Below, piece by piece: positions 47,515 through 56,394 of a stretch of DNA of 64,000 nt (position 1 is the first letter of the stretch; each line of letters opens with the position of its first letter). The position numbers and the translations under genes are program-made. The notes under the pieces are model-generated. The model had not been told where the DNA came from, made no database searches, and was given only the letters and a program-made list of their open reading frames with translations. Source of the stretch: Nostoc sp. S4 (GTDB lineage: Bacteria; Cyanobacteriota; Cyanobacteriia; Cyanobacteriales; Nostocaceae); assembly GCA_029379225.1 (NCBI GenBank), contig JAQYWR010000025.1:43587-107586 (forward strand). The letters run 5' to 3'.

Positions 47515-47911
47515 AGGCGTTTCTGACCAGTTAAATGGCCCCCCGAATCCTTCTTATGTCTATTTTACAACAGGCTTCAGGCTGCCAACTCTCTCCTCTG
47601 AGGGATGCCTTATAACAGTATTTTGAATTTTGCACCAAATCTGAGCGCTAAAAGTCGGCGAACGGAACTTTCCAAGACAGATTTTCGCTTGCCAAAGAGT
47701 TAGGGGTAATCGCTTGTGGCAATTCATCTATCGCAATCATTTTTAAAATTGGTATTAAATTCGCAATTTTAGCTTTACCTGTTTGACCAAATGAAACAGT
47801 CCTTTAAGAGCAACCTTTGAACTCAGCACTCTTCACTAGTAATTGCGTCGTTTAATCTACCCGTATTACCACAAGCAGCTTAGGATAGACTAAAAGAATT
47901 TTTTAAGTCAA
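47515..47911. other. Spacer between hflX and the toxin-antitoxin pair
   Basis: About 400 bp. It contains GGGGGGCCATTT near the hflX leader and a 30-codon minus-strand frame at 47648-47740 that may be a gene relic. No RNA gene was recognised. Confidence 0.4.
47648..47740 (-). other. Possible C-terminal gene relic
   Basis: A minus-strand frame reading TGKAKIANLIPILKMIAIDE and then LPQAITPNSLASENLSWKVP before a TAG. The frame is open about 20 codons upstream of the ATG at 47740 until a TAA, without a start or ribosome-binding site. It looks like the tail of a lost gene. The family was not recognised. Confidence 0.25.
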
Positions 47912-48127
47912 ATGGTAGAAAAAATCACAGCTGTGTTTAATGGCAAAGTGTTCTATCCGTCCGAACCGATCGCACTCCCAACTAATACCCGTGTGCGAAT
48001 CAGTATTGAAATTTTACCGCCTGTTGAACATCAAACAGTATCATTCTTACAAACGGCGCGATCGCTCAATCTCGAAGGATCGCCTGATTGGTCTGCCAAC
48101 ATAGATAAATATTTGTACGCTAAATAA
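47912..48127 (+). CDS. Antitoxin-like protein of a type II toxin-antitoxin pair
   Basis: A 71-residue protein starting MVEKITAVFNGKVFYPSEPI, with NTRVRISIEIL, the beta-strand pattern of AF2212/DUF104-like antitoxins paired with PIN toxins in cyanobacteria. The C-terminal half (TARSLNLEGSPDWSANIDKY) is the likely toxin-binding tail. The toxin gene begins 6 bp after its stop. Confidence 0.8.
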   Translation: MVEKITAVFNGKVFYPSEPIALPTNTRVRISIEILPPVEHQTVSFLQTARSLNLEGSPDWSANIDKYLYAK

Positions 48128-48133
48128 CTTTTC

Positions 48134-48559
48134 ATGCATTCTGAAGTCTTTCTTGATACATCATTTGCTATTGCCTTATCTGCACCAAGCGATCGCTTGC
48201 ATCACCGAGCTTTACATCTGGCAAAAATGTTACAAGCTGCAGAAACCCGTTTAGTGACAACACAGGCTATTATGTTGGAAATTGGCAATGCGTTATCCCG
48301 ACTTCCTTATCGTCAGGCAGCGATCGTATTATTAAATTCTTTGGTAGCAGACTCCAAAGTAGAGATTGTTCCCCTTTCCCAAGAACTCTACGAACGTGCT
48401 TTTCAGCTTTATTGCGAACGAAGTGAGAAAGAATGGGGATTTGTAGATTGCGTGTCTTTTATTGTAATGGAATATAGCGGAATTACTGAAGCCTTAACTG
48501 CTGACGAGCATTTTCAACAAGCAGGGTTTCGAGCATTATTGCGAGAAAATTTGCCGTAA
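48134..48559 (+). CDS. PIN-domain toxin (VapC-like)
   Basis: A 141-residue PIN ribonuclease with the acidic catalytic residues in VFLDTSFAIAL (residue 8), MLEIGNAL (E46), and WGFVDCVSFIVM (D102), plus ALTADEHFQQAGF near the C-terminus. PIN toxins cleave tRNA or rRNA; the target here is unknown. It is co-transcribed with the preceding antitoxin-like gene. Confidence 0.88.
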   Translation: MHSEVFLDTSFAIALSAPSDRLHHRALHLAKMLQAAETRLVTTQAIMLEIGNALSRLPYRQAAIVLLNSLVADSKVEIVPLSQELYERAFQLYCERSEKEWGFVDCVSFIVMEYSGITEALTADEHFQQAGFRALLRENLP

Positions 48560-48736
48560 GGAGTGGGACTGGCGATTAGGTACTGGGGACTGGGGACTAG
48601 GTATTGAAAGTTTAGCTATTATCCATTCACTATTACCTACTCCCTCATCTCCCTTATCTTTCCCATTCCCCAGTACCCAGTCCTTATTATTTCGTTACAA
48701 TCGGCTTGTGCATTAGGCATTCACGAGTTATCAGCC
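48560..48736. repeat. Nostoc short repeats after the toxin gene
   Basis: TACTGGGGACTGGGGACTAG units face CATTCCCCAGTACCCAGTCC and can form a long hairpin. Confidence 0.55.
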
Positions 48737-50305
48737 ATGAATTTGATTTCCGACGCACCGATTCCTGTGAAAATTCAAAAGATGAAGGAACGGGTGCGGT
48801 GGATGCATCCGAGTTTTGTGCAACGGGGAATTGACCAAACGAGCTTAGTTATTGACGATCGCAAAAATGATAATCCAGAATTTTCCTTTATGATTATCGG
48901 TGATTCTGGTACCAAATCTCATTCTCCACACCATCCCCAACGAAAAGTTGCCGAACTGATGCTTGCTCATCGCCAGGATTGCAGTTTTGTGTTGCATACC
49001 GGAGATGTAATTTATGTGGTGGGTTCTCAAGAGTATTACTTAACAAACTTTATTGAACCTTACCGAGAATTTCTTGTAGGTGGCGAGAACCCAAAAAAGA
49101 TTTCCTACGACCGCATGGTGTTTAATTTGCCGTTTCTGCCAGTACTTGGTAATCATGATTACTATGACGTCCCGTTAATGTACCGATTAGTTACTGGAAC
49201 AACATCCTCACTACGTCGGCTGTTAGGCTACAAAGATATCGAGATTGGCTGGCATGGTTCGTATCGAGGTAATGCCTATGCACGGGCATTTATGGATTAT
49301 ACAGCCGGAATGTCTTCCCAGAAGTTAGAACGTCATCTAGATCGGTATTATACTGCTAAAACTGACACGGGACGCTGTTTGCGTTACCAACCCGGACAGT
49401 TTACCCGTTTACCCAATCGCTATTATACGTTTCGTTACGGCGGCATTGACTTTTTTGCACTCGATTCTAATACCTTTAATACACCATCACCTTTACCTGT
49501 AACTCAAGAAGGGGAAATTTACCGTCGCGAATTGCAAAAGCGTCGCGACGAAATCAGTAGAGAAGAATTGCAGATTTTGAAAATCTCTGATGGACTAAAC
49601 CCAGATAAACCCACCCAAGCGGAAAAACTCGATGAACTGAGTGCTAAATTAGACCAAATTGATGAAATCAAAATCGATATTGAAAAACAGTTAACATCTG
49701 AGAAAATGCCTGCGATCGATTTTGAACAACTTGAATGGTTACGAAGCAGACTCATCGAATCTTGGAATACTTCCGAGGTGCGCGGACGTATCATCTTTTT
49801 CCACCATCCACCCTATGTTACAGAGGCTACAAAATGGCATCAGGCACAAACTTTGGCAGTTCGCCACCGCTTGCGCTGGGTGTTTGAACAAGTAGCACAA
49901 ACTGTTGGTTCTTTAACTAAAGAGCGTCCGATAGTCGATTTGATTTTAAACGGTCACGCTCACTGTTTAGAGCATCTTTGCACAACTGATACCGGATTTG
50001 CTGATTCTCACATTAACTGCATTATTTCTGGTGGTAGTGGTCATCGTCCTCGCTATCAATGGCGAGGGGGGACTGAATTGATGGAGACTTTTACTGAAGT
50101 TCCAGATAAACCTACTCGTAAAGTTGCTGATTCATTGCTTTTTGTCGGTCGCCATGACTATGCTTTTCAAAAGCGACTGGCTTACTCATGCGTGCGAATT
50201 GATGTTCTGGATGGTCGTCCACCCAAGTTTATTGTTAGACCACTGGTTACTGAGCGTGTTGGCGAACAGTGGTCTAACAGTGAACTTGAACCTTTTGTGA
50301 TTTAA
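48737..50305 (+). CDS. Calcineurin-like metallophosphoesterase
   Basis: A 522-residue protein with the binuclear metal motifs FMIIGDSGT (about 51-59), LHTGDVIYVVGSQEYY, LPVLGNHDYYD, IIFFHHPPYV and LNGHAHCLEHL. A charged coiled-coil-like insert (about 255-325, QKRRDEISREELQILK and following) interrupts the domain between the ALDSN and FEQLEWL segments. The substrate is unknown; no signal peptide is present, so it is likely cytosolic. It stands alone, divergent in context from the antiporter downstream. Confidence 0.88.
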   Translation: MNLISDAPIPVKIQKMKERVRWMHPSFVQRGIDQTSLVIDDRKNDNPEFSFMIIGDSGTKSHSPHHPQRKVAELMLAHRQDCSFVLHTGDVIYVVGSQEYYLTNFIEPYREFLVGGENPKKISYDRMVFNLPFLPVLGNHDYYDVPLMYRLVTGTTSSLRRLLGYKDIEIGWHGSYRGNAYARAFMDYTAGMSSQKLERHLDRYYTAKTDTGRCLRYQPGQFTRLPNRYYTFRYGGIDFFALDSNTFNTPSPLPVTQEGEIYRRELQKRRDEISREELQILKISDGLNPDKPTQAEKLDELSAKLDQIDEIKIDIEKQLTSEKMPAIDFEQLEWLRSRLIESWNTSEVRGRIIFFHHPPYVTEATKWHQAQTLAVRHRLRWVFEQVAQTVGSLTKERPIVDLILNGHAHCLEHLCTTDTGFADSHINCIISGGSGHRPRYQWRGGTELMETFTEVPDKPTRKVADSLLFVGRHDYAFQKRLAYSCVRIDVLDGRPPKFIVRPLVTERVGEQWSNSELEPFVI

Positions 50306-50404
50306 ATTTTAGGCTTAAATTTGAAGTGGTTGCATCAACATATTTTTTAATTAGTTTTAGCAACACAACTGCCAATACAAGAAACACATTATCACTAAAA
50401 ATGA

Positions 50405-52666
50405 CTATGACACAGTAATCACAGCCACTGGGCAATGCGCTTTATTCAGAATCGCATCTACTCTATGACCGAAGAAAACGCGACCTGTAACCATTCGGAT
50501 ATTGCTCCCTAGAATAATTAAGTCAACTTGCTTAGTTTGGGCAAACTTGAGGATTTCCCTTTCTGGGCTGGTTCCTTGAAGAACATAGGTTTTGACATCA
50601 GCACCTAAATTACGTCCAATTGCTGCTTGCTGTTCGAGCAAATCGTGGGCAATTTCTTTGACAGGATTTAGCGATCGCTGCTCGGAAAGAATATACTCAA
50701 CTTGTGGTAAATTAATCACGTTCACAATCATCACTAGTGCCCCAGTCTGAGCTGCGATCGTACTTGCTACCTCTACAGCGTACTTGCTGTATTCTGTACC
50801 CACTGTTGGCACAAGAATGTTTTTCAACTGTTGTTGAGCTATTATGTCTGTCTCACCTTTGGGTTGGGGTAGGTGCGACTTCACCACCATCGTTGCACAA
50901 GGGGCTTCTTGTACTATCCGATCTACAAGCAAATTGAACAATGCTTTCTGGGGGCGTATTTGTTCAGAAGCTCCCAGTACAATTAAGTCATAGTTTTTAT
51001 TCGCTTCATTCAGAATCACCTCTACTTTACTGCGCCCAGACTCCGTTTTTGTTTGTAGGGTGGTATCAGCAGGTAGCTGCATTTCCTCAGCAACAGAGAC
51101 AAGAGCTTGTTCAGCGGCGGTATCTTTAACCTGGGTTGCCGTGCGGCGTCCTTTGCTCTGAGGTTGCTTATCACTCAAAGCATATAGAGCAGTGACTTCT
51201 ATCGAGTTCTGGTGAGCCATGTGACCAACTAGTTGCGCCGCCAGTTGGATGTTGGGGCCACCACTGGTCGGAACTAAGATGCGGTGAATCTGCTTGACAA
51301 AGCTACGGCTGGCCTGTTCTTCTTGTTCCAAACGCCGAGCTTCCTCTTCACCTATAACTACTTTCGACAGGCTGTAACGTAAAAGAGGTGGAGCCATCAG
51401 AGAAGTCACAATCGCCACCATGACTATAATTGAGTACATCTGGGGATTGAGAACTCCCAAAGATAAACCAATTGTGGCAACAACAATTTCCATCGCACCA
51501 CGCGCATTCATCCCCGAACCCATCGCTAAGGCTTCCCAATGGCTCAAGCCGCCGACGCGAGAACCAATGTAAGCACCTGTAAATTTCCCAATACAAGCAA
51601 CAGCAAGCACAATCAAACCAAATATTAAGGTTTGGGGAACTAACAGAGTTAGCAAGTTAACTTTCAAGCCGGCTCCTGCAAAGAAAATTGGCGCTAAAAA
51701 GCTAGCTGTGAATATTTCTAGCATGTGCCCAGCTTCATTGCTAAAGCGGCGGGATTGACCTGCCAGAATCCCTAATACAAAAGCACCTAAGGCTGCTTCC
51801 AAACCTAATGCGTGGGTAAGTGCAGCTGCTGAAAGTGAAAGAATCAGTACAACCGACATACTAGCGGCAATGCCACCAACGTAGTCATCAACCCAGCGCA
51901 AAATCTGGTCTATAATGGTACGCCCGATTGTAAAGGCAATGCCGAGAAACAATATCGCTGCACTGACCGAGTGAAAAATTGTCCCAAAGTCAAATTTGCC
52001 GCTGCTAGCTAAACCTGAAACCACAGAAAGTAAAATCCAGCCGATAGTGTCGTCGGTCATACCAGCTGCTAAGGTAACTTGACCAATGTCACGGCGAATC
52101 AGGTTCAAGTCCATTAACACCTTAGCAATCACTGGTACTGCTGAAATACTCATTGCTGTGGCGATGAACAGGCTGAATACCAGTCGCTTTTCTGGGTCAG
52201 CTAAAAAACTAGCTGGCAATAGCCAGCCTAGTCCAAATCCGGTGATAAACGGGACAATAATTCCACCTAGTGAAATCAGCAGAGCCGTTTTGCCTTTACG
52301 AAGAATCAGTTTTAGATCCGTTTCCAACCCAGTTACAATCAGCAAAAATAACACCCCTAACCAAGAAATGACTGAAAGTAAATCAGACTGTTCTTGGCTT
52401 TTGGGGAAGATATGCGCCTGTAAGTCTGGAAAAACCAAACCAAATAAAGAAGGCCCAAGCAGCACACCTGCAAGTAATTCTCCAACAACAGGAGGTTGGT
52501 TAATCCGGCGCATGAACTCACCTAATCCCCGCGCTACTAAAAGCAACAGCGACAGTTGTACCAGCACCAACAGCAGTTCATGATGACCGAGAGGTTTAAT
52601 CAGACTAGCACCTGCTCCTTTCTGTGCAGCTAGTACGGGCAGTAACATAAGGGATAGGTTTTGCAT
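50405..52666 (-). CDS. Cation:proton antiporter (CPA2) with two C-terminal universal stress domains
   Basis: A 753-residue protein: about twelve transmembrane helices in 30-435 (GELLAGVLLGPSLFGLVFP, FLLIVTGLETDLKLILRKGK, AAGMTDDTIGWILLSVVSGL) followed by two UspA-like domains at about 460-600 (RILVPTSGGPN) and 615-750 (LKNILVPTVGTEYSKYAV, LIILGSNIRMVTG, HCPVAVITVS). It should exchange Na+ or K+ for protons. It shares architecture with the protein at 15624-17759 but differs enough in sequence to be a distinct paralog. It is preceded by a HIP1-like site near 52788. Confidence 0.88.
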   Translation of the reverse strand: MQNLSLMLLPVLAAQKGAGASLIKPLGHHELLLVLVQLSLLLLVARGLGEFMRRINQPPVVGELLAGVLLGPSLFGLVFPDLQAHIFPKSQEQSDLLSVISWLGVLFLLIVTGLETDLKLILRKGKTALLISLGGIIVPFITGFGLGWLLPASFLADPEKRLVFSLFIATAMSISAVPVIAKVLMDLNLIRRDIGQVTLAAGMTDDTIGWILLSVVSGLASSGKFDFGTIFHSVSAAILFLGIAFTIGRTIIDQILRWVDDYVGGIAASMSVVLILSLSAAALTHALGLEAALGAFVLGILAGQSRRFSNEAGHMLEIFTASFLAPIFFAGAGLKVNLLTLLVPQTLIFGLIVLAVACIGKFTGAYIGSRVGGLSHWEALAMGSGMNARGAMEIVVATIGLSLGVLNPQMYSIIVMVAIVTSLMAPPLLRYSLSKVVIGEEEARRLEQEEQASRSFVKQIHRILVPTSGGPNIQLAAQLVGHMAHQNSIEVTALYALSDKQPQSKGRRTATQVKDTAAEQALVSVAEEMQLPADTTLQTKTESGRSKVEVILNEANKNYDLIVLGASEQIRPQKALFNLLVDRIVQEAPCATMVVKSHLPQPKGETDIIAQQQLKNILVPTVGTEYSKYAVEVASTIAAQTGALVMIVNVINLPQVEYILSEQRSLNPVKEIAHDLLEQQAAIGRNLGADVKTYVLQGTSPEREILKFAQTKQVDLIILGSNIRMVTGRVFFGHRVDAILNKAHCPVAVITVS

Positions 52667-52919
52667 ATAAGCGTCTAAAGGTGGGATAAGGAATTTTTAA
52701 AGAGCTACTTTCAGTAAATAGTGTCAGTGTTATTTCCACATCGCTCTAGAAGATTAAATTGTAATTATTAAAGGCAAGATTATGATAAGCGATCGCTCGA
52801 TGCATGGTCACAGTTTCAAGCAAATTTTAAGCGGAATACAGGAATTTGGCGATTGATAATTAACACAACTCATTTCAAACAGTAACAAACTATCAAGGAA
52901 GTGATTAGCTGCACTTTAT

Positions 52920-53678
52920 ATGACTCATAGTTCCAAATCTAATTTTTTAGCTTTTATACTCTTTTTTCTGGTGACGTTAGGGTGCTTAGTGCTTAATCCA
53001 GTTGGTACAGCAAGAGCAGATTCTCCCCCTACTGTTTACGAACAAAGGGTAATCCATAGTCTAGATGGTATTGGCAAATATTACATGGGACGAGAAATCG
53101 CCAAAGTTATGGGATACACTGGCGCTGGCTGGCTAGAACGACCAAGCCGAGAAGCACAGGAACAACCAAGTAAAATAGTCAGCGTCCTTAACCTCAAACC
53201 TCACGATGTGGTAGCCGATATTGGTGCTGGTACTGGTTATTTGAGCTTTCGTATCGCACCGCTATTAACAACAGGTAAAGTATTGGCTGTAGATGTTCAG
53301 CCAGAAATGTTGGAGATGATTGAATTGTTCAAATCCGAAAAAAATATTACCAATGTTGAACCTGTTTTAGCAACTCTTACTGACCCAAACTTACCAGATG
53401 AAAGTATCGATTTAGCCTTAATGGTAGATGCTTATCACGAATTAGAGTATCCCCAAGAAGTGATGCAAAAAATTGTCAAAGCACTTAAACCCGGAGGTAG
53501 AGTAGTGCTAGTTGAGTATCGGGGTGAAAATCCTTTTATTGCAATCAAACGTCTGCACAAAATGACTCAAAAACAAGTCCGAAAAGAAATGCAAGCTGTT
53601 GGTTTAGTTTGGCGTGAAACCAAAAATTTGTTACCTCGACAGCATTTAATAGTGCTTGAGAAACCCAACTTACAGTAA
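52920..53678 (+). CDS. Exported class I SAM-dependent methyltransferase
   Basis: A 252-residue protein with a signal peptide (FLAFILFFLVTLGC core, then TARADSPP with a likely cleavage after ARA) and a complete Rossmann methyltransferase domain: motif I VVADIGAGTGYLSFRIAPLL near 97, VLAVDVQPEMLEMIE, DLALMVDAYHELEYPQEV, LKPGGRVVLVEYRGE. Methyltransferases outside the cytoplasm are unusual because SAM is cytosolic. It could be lumen- or periplasm-located or anchored with an uncleaved helix. The substrate is unknown. Confidence 0.8.
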   Translation: MTHSSKSNFLAFILFFLVTLGCLVLNPVGTARADSPPTVYEQRVIHSLDGIGKYYMGREIAKVMGYTGAGWLERPSREAQEQPSKIVSVLNLKPHDVVADIGAGTGYLSFRIAPLLTTGKVLAVDVQPEMLEMIELFKSEKNITNVEPVLATLTDPNLPDESIDLALMVDAYHELEYPQEVMQKIVKALKPGGRVVLVEYRGENPFIAIKRLHKMTQKQVRKEMQAVGLVWRETKNLLPRQHLIVLEKPNLQ

Positions 53679-53833
53679 TTCGTAATTCATAATACTTCGG
53701 CTACGCTCTCCCAAGGCTCGGTACAAGTTCCTAATTCGTAATACTCACCTGGGTGTGAGAAGTAAGCTATGTGTTTTTCGTAATTAAGGTATCAAGCCAT
53801 AATAAAGTAAGACTGATTACAGAACAGAAAATC

Positions 53834-54514
53834 ATGGTCAAGTTAAGACTCAAGCAGCAAATTCCTTTTTTAGAAAATGGCGATCGCCTCACTCGCTACG
53901 AATTTGAGCAGCGCTATCAAGCAATGTCCCAGCATCAAAAGGCAGAATTAATTGAAGGAGTCGTATACTTGGCATCCCCATTACGTTTTGAAAGTCATGC
54001 TGAACCACACGGTCAGGTAATTGGTTGGTTGTGGACTTACCAAATTGCCACTCCTGGTGTGAGATTGGGAATTGAGCCAACAGTCCGCTTAGATGCAAAT
54101 AATGAACTGCAACCAGATGGGGTGCTATTAATCGCACCAACAGCTAAAGGACAATCTCGTTTTAGCGATGATGATTACATAGAAGGTGCGCCAGAACTTG
54201 TAGTAGAAATAGCAGCTAGCAGCGTTGCTATTGACTTACATGATAAGAAAAAAGCCTATTGTCGAAATGGGATAAAAGAATATATTATTTGGCAAATATT
54301 TGAAAATAAATTAGATTGGTTTGGTCTGCAACAAGGAGAATATCTATCCTTAGAAGTGGATGCAGATGGAATTATTAAAGGTCAACTATTTCCTGGTTTG
54401 TGGTTGTCAATATCAGATTTACTTGCTGGTAATATGCAGCAAGTATTGGCTGTGTTGCAGTCAGGGTTAAATTCGCCAGAACATCAACTATTCGTACAAC
54501 AGTTGTCTGATTAG
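53834..54514 (+). CDS. Uma2 family (DUF820) putative endonuclease
   Basis: A 226-residue protein of the Uma2 family, a PD-(D/E)XK nuclease-like fold very abundant in cyanobacteria. Visible are RYEFEQRYQAMSQHQKAELIEGVVY, the P-D-G motif in LQPDGVLLI, and PELVVEIAASSVAIDLHDKK, with Glu and Lys of the PD-x(n)-ExK site. The actual activity is not established. ATG 53834 is chosen; the frame is open 21 codons further up. The spacer before it contains repeated AATTCGTAAT sequences. Confidence 0.8.
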   Translation: MVKLRLKQQIPFLENGDRLTRYEFEQRYQAMSQHQKAELIEGVVYLASPLRFESHAEPHGQVIGWLWTYQIATPGVRLGIEPTVRLDANNELQPDGVLLIAPTAKGQSRFSDDDYIEGAPELVVEIAASSVAIDLHDKKKAYCRNGIKEYIIWQIFENKLDWFGLQQGEYLSLEVDADGIIKGQLFPGLWLSISDLLAGNMQQVLAVLQSGLNSPEHQLFVQQLSD

Positions 54515-54595
54515 AATTCAAAAATCAGAATTCAAAACTCAGAATTAAGAGTCAGAATAGTTAAATAATTAGGAAAATTGAGAAATATTTTGGTA

Positions 54596-54892
54596 TTATT
54601 CTATATTTTTGGGAATAAGAGTAGCGCTTTTTGTTATACTATCCCAAACTATCCAACTAATAGAATTATCTAAATCTTCAGCGCTATTTGAAACTTTAAA
54701 ATAGAGTTTTTCTGCGCCTTTAGTTTCAATAGCAAAGTCGGCATTTTGGGCATAAACAACTTTAAAGCCTTTATCTCGCAAACAATACATTGCCCAAGCT
54801 TTTAATGATTGCTTGTATGGTTCGTGTGGAATTGGTGGTTTGGTAATTGTATCTTCAATTACTTTAAATATTTGCATGAGTTTCCCGCTCAT
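54596..54892 (-). CDS. Hypothetical protein, 98 aa
   Basis: A small protein with LKAWAMYCLRDKGFKVVYAQ and ADFAIETKGAEKLYFKVSNS, the latter resembling the strand pattern of restriction-endonuclease-like folds (D-x(n)-E-x-K type: FAIETKG, LYFKVS). Start is either ATG 54892 or 54877. No partner is adjacent. The similarity is suggestive only. Confidence 0.55.
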   Translation of the reverse strand: MSGKLMQIFKVIEDTITKPPIPHEPYKQSLKAWAMYCLRDKGFKVVYAQNADFAIETKGAEKLYFKVSNSAEDLDNSISWIVWDSITKSATLIPKNIE

Positions 54893-54908
54893 AAGAGATA
54901 TTTTTGCT

Positions 54909-55021
54909 ATTAGGGACTTCCAGAGAATAAATTAATCAATTTATTTAAATGATATTCTTCTTTCTCCCCCTGCCCCCCTGCCTACACAGCGATTGATTGT
55001 TTTTTAATTGCAAGTCCCTTA
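54909..55021. mobile_element. MITE-like element with AGGGACTT ends
   Basis: AGGGACTT (54912-54919) and AAGTCCCT (55012-55019) are terminal inverted repeats enclosing about 92 bp with a CCCCCTGCCCCCCTGCC core. The left 26 bases recur at 31474-31499. It lies between the 98-aa gene and the VOC gene. Confidence 0.55.
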
Positions 55022-55029
55022 TCCCTAAG

Positions 55030-55497
55030 TTAACTAGCTTCTGGATCGCAACGAATTTCAATCATAAAGCCATCTGGGTCGTAGAAGTACACACCTCTAC
55101 CAGTAGGACGAGTGACTGGGCCATGAGCGATCGCTATTTTATTTTCTCTGATTACTGTCACTGCGCGATCGAATAACTGCGGTTCGATATCAAAAGCCAG
55201 ATGGTATGCTCTGGTGAAAGTCTTTTCTGGATTCGGATCTGGTGGTAATAATTCTGGTTCCTCAAATAAATCTAAAATTGTACCATCAGGGGTGACGAAA
55301 TTGGCTACTTTCCCAGATGCAACAAGTTCTACCAGAGTTGCAGGTACTTCCTCCCCTGTAAGTTCATGCAAACCCAGGATAGTCTGATAAAAATGTCGGG
55401 AAGCTTGCATATCCTTGACGTTGAGCGCGATATGATGCACTTTACGCAAATTCCCTGGAGCAAGGACGGTGTTCGCAGATTGGGTGCTAGATAGCAT
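55030..55497 (-). CDS. VOC family (glyoxalase/bleomycin resistance-like) protein
   Basis: A 155-residue protein with two beta-alpha-beta-beta-beta modules: KVHHIALNVKDMQASRHFYQ at about 20-39 and AYHLAFDIEPQLFDRAV near 93, ending with the metal-ligand region FYDPDGFMIEIRCDPE. The first histidine and the late glutamate are present, so metal binding is likely. ATG 55497 is preferred to a TTG two codons upstream. The substrate is unknown. Confidence 0.85.
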   Translation of the reverse strand: MLSSTQSANTVLAPGNLRKVHHIALNVKDMQASRHFYQTILGLHELTGEEVPATLVELVASGKVANFVTPDGTILDLFEEPELLPPDPNPEKTFTRAYHLAFDIEPQLFDRAVTVIRENKIAIAHGPVTRPTGRGVYFYDPDGFMIEIRCDPEAS

Positions 55498-55648
55498 AAG
55501 CAAGTCAAAAGAATGAAACTGAGTGTAATTACGAATTTACCTACATCAGTTGTGCAAATGCAATGTGTAACAACTTAAACAAAATTTCTCTACAGAGATA
55601 GAAGTCGAGCTTTTTTGTGAAAGTTTACTATGTTAATAAAAATCTATC

Positions 55649-56104
55649 ATGCCTTTTGATTATTCTTTAGACTTTCAAAATATTGATTTTCGCCAACATC
55701 CTGAACTCTATCGCGTTGGTAAGGGTGAGCAAGGTGTACTTTTAGTAGAACCATACAAATCAGAAATTCTTCCTTACTGGCGGTTCAAAACTCCCGAAAT
55801 TGCTAAGGAGTCGAGCGAAAAAATCTACGAAATGTTTCTTGCTTATCTCGAACAGGATGATTTTGTTGGAGCGGATATGGCACGAAAGTTTATCCAAATG
55901 GGTTATACTCGCTCTCGTCGTTATGCGAATCATAAAAGCGGCAGAAAATATAAAAAGGATTCGCCAAAAGAGATTTTACCCTATGAAGTAGACCCGATCA
56001 AAGCTGAATCAGCAGCTATTTTTAAAACTAAATGGATGCAAGCAAAAACAAATGAGAAATATCTTCAGCTTTTGGCTAAACATAAACAGAAGTATGAAGT
56101 TTAG
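55649..56104 (+). CDS. DUF4385 family protein
   Basis: A 151-residue protein with the DUF4385 pattern: FDYSLDFQNIDFRQHPELYR at the N-terminus, GEQGVLLVEPYKSEILPYWR, DDFVGADMARKFIQMGYTRS and RRYANHKSGRKY. The family has no known function. It is strongly basic in the middle. It stands alone between two spacers. Confidence 0.82.
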   Translation: MPFDYSLDFQNIDFRQHPELYRVGKGEQGVLLVEPYKSEILPYWRFKTPEIAKESSEKIYEMFLAYLEQDDFVGADMARKFIQMGYTRSRRYANHKSGRKYKKDSPKEILPYEVDPIKAESAAIFKTKWMQAKTNEKYLQLLAKHKQKYEV

Positions 56105-56394
56105 CAATCCTTGCAGAAGAAAGTGAAAATTCTTGTTATAGTCGTCCTTTGTCATTAGTCTTGGTCATTTGTAATTATAAAAAATTAATAACTTATGATT
56201 AATGGCAGCTAAAAGAAAAATATACATACAGTTCATTTAGGATTGCTATAGGCTATTGTGATTGTTGAATCCTGACTCCTGAATTCACCAATTGTGCTGT
56301 ATTTATTTATGCAAGAGCTTTGTTGAAGCAGGAAAATTGTCAAATCAACTCAAAAGCAGGATAATTTCACCAAGTCCCCGTATCCTCTTCAACA

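Noticed and set aside
47912..48559. Defence island around the toxin-antitoxin pair
   Set aside because: Flanking genes (hflX, metallophosphoesterase) are housekeeping or unrelated; one VapBC-like pair does not make an island.
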